64,000 bases of DNA, taken from the NCBI RefSeq assembly GCF_003004785.1, contig NZ_PVZS01000018.1:1-64000 (forward strand), in the 5' to 3' direction. The position numbers and the translations under genes were made by a program. The notes beneath the pieces are model-generated. The model was given only the letters and a program-made list of their open reading frames with translations, made no database searches and was not told the DNA's origin. This document shows positions 60,506 through 64,000 of the stretch, piece by piece (within the stretch, counting starts at the first letter, position 1; each line of letters opens with the position of its first letter). This DNA is from Alsobacter soli (GTDB taxonomy: Bacteria > Pseudomonadota > Alphaproteobacteria > Rhizobiales > Beijerinckiaceae).

Positions 60506-61795
60506 CTAGAGCGCGCGCGGGTCGATGACCTCGACCTCGGGAATCGGGATCACGAACTTCCCGCCCCAATCGCCGATGTGACGCATCTGCTGGACGATCT
60601 CGTCCTTCAGGTTCCAGGGCAGGACCAGCACATAGTCGGGCCTGGCCGCCGCGAGCGCCTCGACGGGCCGGATCGGGATGTGCATGCCGGGGGTGAAGCG
60701 GCCATGCTTGTAGGGATTGCGGTCCACCGTGAAGTCGAGGAAATCGACGCCGATGCCGCAATAGTTCAGCAGCGTGTTGCCCTTCCCCGGGGCGCCGTAG
60801 CCCACGATGGTCTTGCCCTCGTCCTTGGCGGCGATGAGGAAGGACAAGAGCCGCCGCTTGGTGCGCTTCACCTGCTCGGAGAAGGCGGCGTAGGTCTCGA
60901 TCCTGCGGAAGCCGAGGCGCTGCTCCCGGGCCAGGAGTTCGAAGACTCGCGGGCCGGTCGGCCGCGCCGAACCTTCATGCGCCAGGTACACGCGCAGCGA
61001 GCCGCCATGGGTCGGCAGCTCCTCCACGTCGATCAGCTTCAAGCCGTGGCGAGAGGCCATGCGCTCGACCGTGATCAGCGAAAAGTAGGAGAAGTGCTCG
61101 TGGTAGATCGTGTCGAACTGGTTGCCTTCCATCAGCCGCTGCAGATGCGGGAACTCGAGCGTGACAACGCCCTCAGGCTTCAGCAGCAGCTTCATGCCGC
61201 CCACGAAGTCGTTGAGGTCCGGCACCTGCGCGAGCACGTTGTTGCCGGCGATGAGATCGGCCTGGCGGCCCTCAGCAACCAGCTGCTTCGCGAGCCGCAC
61301 GCCGAAAAAGTCGACGACCGTCGGCACGCCCTTCTCCACCGCCACCTTGGCGACGTTGGCCGCGGGCTCGATGCCGAGCACCGGGACGCCGAGCGGCAGG
61401 AAATGCTGCAGGAGGTAGCCGTCATTGCTGGCGAGTTCGACCGCGAGGCTCTGCGGCCCCAGGCCGAGCCGGTCCTTGATCGACTCGCAATAGCGCTTGG
61501 CGTGCGCGACCCAGGAGGTCGAATAGGAGGAGAAATAGGCGTATTCGGTGAAAATGTGCTCCGGCGCGACGTATTCCTTCAGCTGCACCAGGAAACAGTC
61601 GTCGCAGACCAGCACGTTCAGCGGGAAATACGGCTCCATCGCGTCGACCTGCGCAGCCTCCAGGAAGCTTTCGCACAGCGGCGACATGCCGAGGTCGACG
61701 AAGCCGTAATGGAGACCCTTGCCGCACAGGCGGCAAGCCGATTGCTGCGACTTGTCCTGCAGCCGCACGTTTGCGAGTGAACCGGCAGTCGACAT
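60506..61795 (-). CDS. SAM-dependent C-methyltransferase of nucleotide-sugar type
   Basis: 429-aa enzyme with the arrangement of TylCIII/NovU-like sugar C-methyltransferases: an N-terminal zinc motif (C21-x2-C24 in CRLCG, with CDDC further on), the SAM fold (VELASNDGYLLQHF), and a C-terminal Rossmann-like domain (IVGYGAPGKGNTLLNYCGI). YHEHFSYFSL contains the active-site His residues. It should add a methyl carbon to a keto-sugar nucleotide. First gene of the trio. ATG at 61795 is chosen; 61867 would add 24 residues without family match. Confidence 0.88.
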   Translation of the reverse strand: MSTAGSLANVRLQDKSQQSACRLCGKGLHYGFVDLGMSPLCESFLEAAQVDAMEPYFPLNVLVCDDCFLVQLKEYVAPEHIFTEYAYFSSYSTSWVAHAKRYCESIKDRLGLGPQSLAVELASNDGYLLQHFLPLGVPVLGIEPAANVAKVAVEKGVPTVVDFFGVRLAKQLVAEGRQADLIAGNNVLAQVPDLNDFVGGMKLLLKPEGVVTLEFPHLQRLMEGNQFDTIYHEHFSYFSLITVERMASRHGLKLIDVEELPTHGGSLRVYLAHEGSARPTGPRVFELLAREQRLGFRRIETYAAFSEQVKRTKRRLLSFLIAAKDEGKTIVGYGAPGKGNTLLNYCGIGVDFLDFTVDRNPYKHGRFTPGMHIPIRPVEALAAARPDYVLVLPWNLKDEIVQQMRHIGDWGGKFVIPIPEVEVIDPRAL

Positions 61796-62029
61796 TTGAA
61801 CCCCGCGAAATCCTTTTACTTCAGCAATGCAATTGTAGAGGCCGTCGACACCCGTCCAACTTGGCAACTGGGATGCGGCGCTCAGCCTTCGGAGCTATGT
61901 TCGATCGATGGTGGTACACCCCGCGTCGATGCTTGTGCTTTGGGATGCCTTTGATCGCGGATGTTGATCTTGGTGCGGGACAGAGACATCCGTACCCTTT
62001 CAGAGGATCAAGCGGGGGCGCAGATCACG

Positions 62030-63004
62030 ATGGCGAAAGTCGACGTTCTCATTCCATGCTACCAATATGGGCGGTTCCTCCGATCCTGCGTCGAAAGCGT
62101 CCTTACGCAGGACGTGGACGTCCGGATTCTTATTATCGACAACGCATCGACCGACGATTCTGCTGAAATCGCCCATGCCTTGGCGCATCAATACGACCGC
62201 GTGACAGTCCGCGCTCGCGTCAAGAACCTCGGCCACACGGCTTCCTTCAATGAAGGCGTGGACTGGGCGGAGGCTGACTACTTCGCCATCCTTTCGCCAG
62301 ACGACATGATGGCGCCCGGCGCACTGCGGCGTTCCATCGCGATCATGGACGCCCACCCCGACGTCAGCTTCGCCCATGGCCGAGCTGTCTCCATTTTTCC
62401 TGGCCAGGCGGCCGCCGCTCCGCCCGAAGCCGGGCAGCCGGTCAGCTGGTCGATCGTCGATGGGCGGGAATTCGTGGGACGGTTCTGCGAAACCGGCGTG
62501 AACCTGCTGTCGCAATGCGCCACCCTGGTGAGGACCTCGGCGCAGAAGCGCGCCGGATATTTCCGGCCCGAGCTGCCGCATACCGATGATTTCGAGATGT
62601 GGATGCGCCTGGCTTCGTACGGCCCCGTGGCCGAAACGGAGGCTTGCCAAGGCATCAGTCGGATCCACGGGTCCAACATGTCGGCGTATTTCCATTCCGC
62701 GCCGACCCGTAACCTTGACCAGACCCGACTCGCGTTCGAGTTCTTCTTCGCGCACGAGGGGCGCCGCTTCCCAGGCAGCGCCGAAATGGCGGATCTCGCC
62801 CGCCGGCGTCTCAGCCAAAGGGCGTGGTGGTCCGCCATGTCGCACCTTCTCCGCGGCAAGCCGCGGATGGCCTGGGACCTGTACTGCTTCGCTGCGCGCC
62901 TGTCGCCGGTCACGGCCGCCGTGCCGCCGTTGACCTATCCGCTGCGCACGCGCCTTCCGCAGTCGCTGCTGGCGCACATGCGGGGCTTCCGCCTCGGCCG
63001 ATAA
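62030..63004 (+). CDS. Glycosyltransferase, GT2 family
   Basis: 324-aa GT-A fold enzyme. VDVLIPCYQYGRFLRSCVESVL and IDNASTDDSAEIAH form the nucleotide-sugar site, and AILSPDDMMAPGALR contains the metal-binding DD; PHTDDFEMWMRLASYG holds the catalytic Asp (ED/DD motif). The ATG at 62030 is chosen (GGGGGCGCAGATCACG upstream); 61961 is the alternative. It likely adds one sugar to an undecaprenyl-linked unit. Confidence 0.87.
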   Translation: MAKVDVLIPCYQYGRFLRSCVESVLTQDVDVRILIIDNASTDDSAEIAHALAHQYDRVTVRARVKNLGHTASFNEGVDWAEADYFAILSPDDMMAPGALRRSIAIMDAHPDVSFAHGRAVSIFPGQAAAAPPEAGQPVSWSIVDGREFVGRFCETGVNLLSQCATLVRTSAQKRAGYFRPELPHTDDFEMWMRLASYGPVAETEACQGISRIHGSNMSAYFHSAPTRNLDQTRLAFEFFFAHEGRRFPGSAEMADLARRRLSQRAWWSAMSHLLRGKPRMAWDLYCFAARLSPVTAAVPPLTYPLRTRLPQSLLAHMRGFRLGR

Positions 63005-63032
63005 CGGCGCGCGGTTCGCTCGTCTGCGACGT

Positions 63033-64000
63033 TCAGGCGGCGGAGCGCCTCGCGTCGAGATAGCGGACGAGCCGCCCCCACGCCATGGCGCCGAGATCGC
63101 CGATGTCGCGAAAGAGCCTGTTGCGTGTCAGCTTGAGGCCGATCACCCATCCCGCCGCTGAGCCCACGATCGCAACCAGCAACTGGGACAGGCTCGCATA
63201 GGAGAAGTCCCATCCGTTCGCCGCAGCCATGGCGAGAGGCGCGGCGCACGTGATCAGGCCGAGGCCCAGGTTCGCGATGCAAACGCGCGCAAGGTCCGCC
63301 CAGGCAAAGCCGATGCGCCGGCGGACGAAGATCTGAACCACGATGGTGTTGATGGGGATCGTCACGAAGAGGCTCAGCGCCAGCCAGGTCAGACCATTCA
63401 TGGCGGCGATCACGGTGATCACCGCGCAGATTGGGCGATTGATCAGCGTGGACAGCAGCATCGGGCGCACCGCTCCGGCGGCGACCATCACCCCGTAGGT
63501 CACCTGCGTGGGGATCACCATCAGACTGGCCAAGGCCATCAGGCGCACGATCGGGACCACCTCGCCCCACTGCGGGCCGAGCAGGATCCGCACGATGGGC
63601 TCGGTCAGCACCGCCACCAGGGCCATGGCCGGAAATTGCAGGCTCGTGAAGTAGGAAATGGCGCTCACGTATTGAGGCGCGAGCGGCCGGTTCGCCCTGG
63701 CCTCGGCCGCGAAGGCGGGAAACAGAACCGGCGCGAGGCCGGAGATCAGCACGCGGTCGGGCAACTGCACGACAAGGGTGGCGCGATTGAAGAGGCCGAC
63801 CACGTGGAAAGGTTGGGTCCTGCTCAAGACAAGAACAGGCAGCATCTCGTACAGCGAGCCCAGAAGGGCCGTGGCGCTCGTGAAGCCGCCGAACGCAACG
63901 ACCCGACGCCAACCCCGGGCCGACGGCCAGTAATTGCGCCAGCTCCAATCCCGTCCGTTCTTCATCGCCAGCGCCAGAGTGGTCAGGGAGCCGAAAAGCA
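63033..64000 (-). CDS. Wzx-like polysaccharide flippase (5' part outside window)
   Basis: C-terminal part of an oligosaccharide flippase or MATE-like polysaccharide exporter, at least 322 codons inside the window. The frame stays open past an internal ATG at 63965 to the window edge (LTTLALAMKNG...), so the gene starts beyond 64000. About eight hydrophobic helices are visible, and LFNRATLVVQLPDRVLISGLAPVLFPAFA is typical of Wzx/RfbX. It would move lipid-linked repeat units across the inner membrane. The gene end is convergent with the GT2 gene. Confidence 0.85.
   Translation of the reverse strand, partial: LFGSLTTLALAMKNGRDWSWRNYWPSARGWRRVVAFGGFTSATALLGSLYEMLPVLVLSRTQPFHVVGLFNRATLVVQLPDRVLISGLAPVLFPAFAAEARANRPLAPQYVSAISYFTSLQFPAMALVAVLTEPIVRILLGPQWGEVVPIVRLMALASLMVIPTQVTYGVMVAAGAVRPMLLSTLINRPICAVITVIAAMNGLTWLALSLFVTIPINTIVVQIFVRRRIGFAWADLARVCIANLGLGLITCAAPLAMAAANGWDFSYASLSQLLVAIVGSAAGWVIGLKLTRNRLFRDIGDLGAMAWGRLVRYLDARRSAA

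Noticed and set aside
1-64000. CRISPR arrays, prophage or insertion sequences
   Set aside because: No regularly spaced repeats with unique spacers and no transposase, integrase or phage gene were found; repeats present are single palindromes.

Overview
The window is chromosomal DNA of high G+C from an alphaproteobacterium, most likely a member of the Hyphomicrobiales (Rhizobiales). Pointers are the gene families and their order (STAS-cheY-cheA-cheR-cheD-cheB cluster, Rhizobium-type asparaginase II, PrkA/YeaH/SpoVR operon, TIGR03808-like Tat protein) and the dispersed short palindromes containing CTCGCAATGACG. No genus can be named from the sequence alone. No tRNA, rRNA, CRISPR array, phage or complete insertion sequence was seen.

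Layout. 1-9.7 kb: two tandem lipoprotein hydrolases, meaB, a periplasmic multicopper oxidase, a cytochrome c with a sorbosone-dehydrogenase-like protein, and a Tat-exported beta-helix protein. 9.9-14 kb: asparaginase II, UDP-glucose dehydrogenase, a formamidase-like hydrolase, a stand-alone RAM domain, YnfA. 14-19.5 kb: a minus-strand uptake operon (binding protein, two permeases, DapA-like aldolase, FCD-GntR regulator) with a matching operator candidate before the first gene and before the aldolase gene, and REP-like repeats in three of its gaps. 19.5-26.6 kb: DEAD-box helicase, Mog, Crp-type regulator, CysQ, dienelactone hydrolase and small genes. 26.8-31.7 kb: the prkA-yeaH-spoVR operon closed by a clear terminator. 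32.1-32.9 kb: a deletion scar joining a truncated sugE to a truncated dctA. 32.9-39.3 kb: lipid kinase, Nudix hydrolase and a five-gene Liv-type ABC importer.

39.3-53.1 kb is a signalling island: an MCP (frameshifted here) and CheW on the minus strand; STAS, CheY, CheA, CheR, CheD, CheB and CheY on the plus strand; a TadG-like von Willebrand protein; then a minus-strand trio (receiver, Hpt-like protein lacking its histidine, receiver) and FliG. CheR, CheD and CheB overlap by TGATG, so the adaptation enzymes are probably translationally coupled. No CheZ is seen; several CheY-like proteins may act as phosphate sinks.

53.2-64 kb is a surface-polysaccharide region: a secreted glycosidase-like protein with DUF4214 repeats, two glycosyltransferases, a LuxR-type regulator with a degenerate receiver, a PIG-L deacetylase / nucleotidyltransferase / C-methyltransferase set that probably makes a modified sugar, and the start of a Wzx-like flippase cut by the window edge.

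The observations most worth following are the operator pair of the GntR operon, the receiver / pseudo-Hpt / receiver operon beside cheB and fliG, the pseudo-receiver LuxR protein in the polysaccharide region, the sugE-dctA scar and the MCP frameshift.
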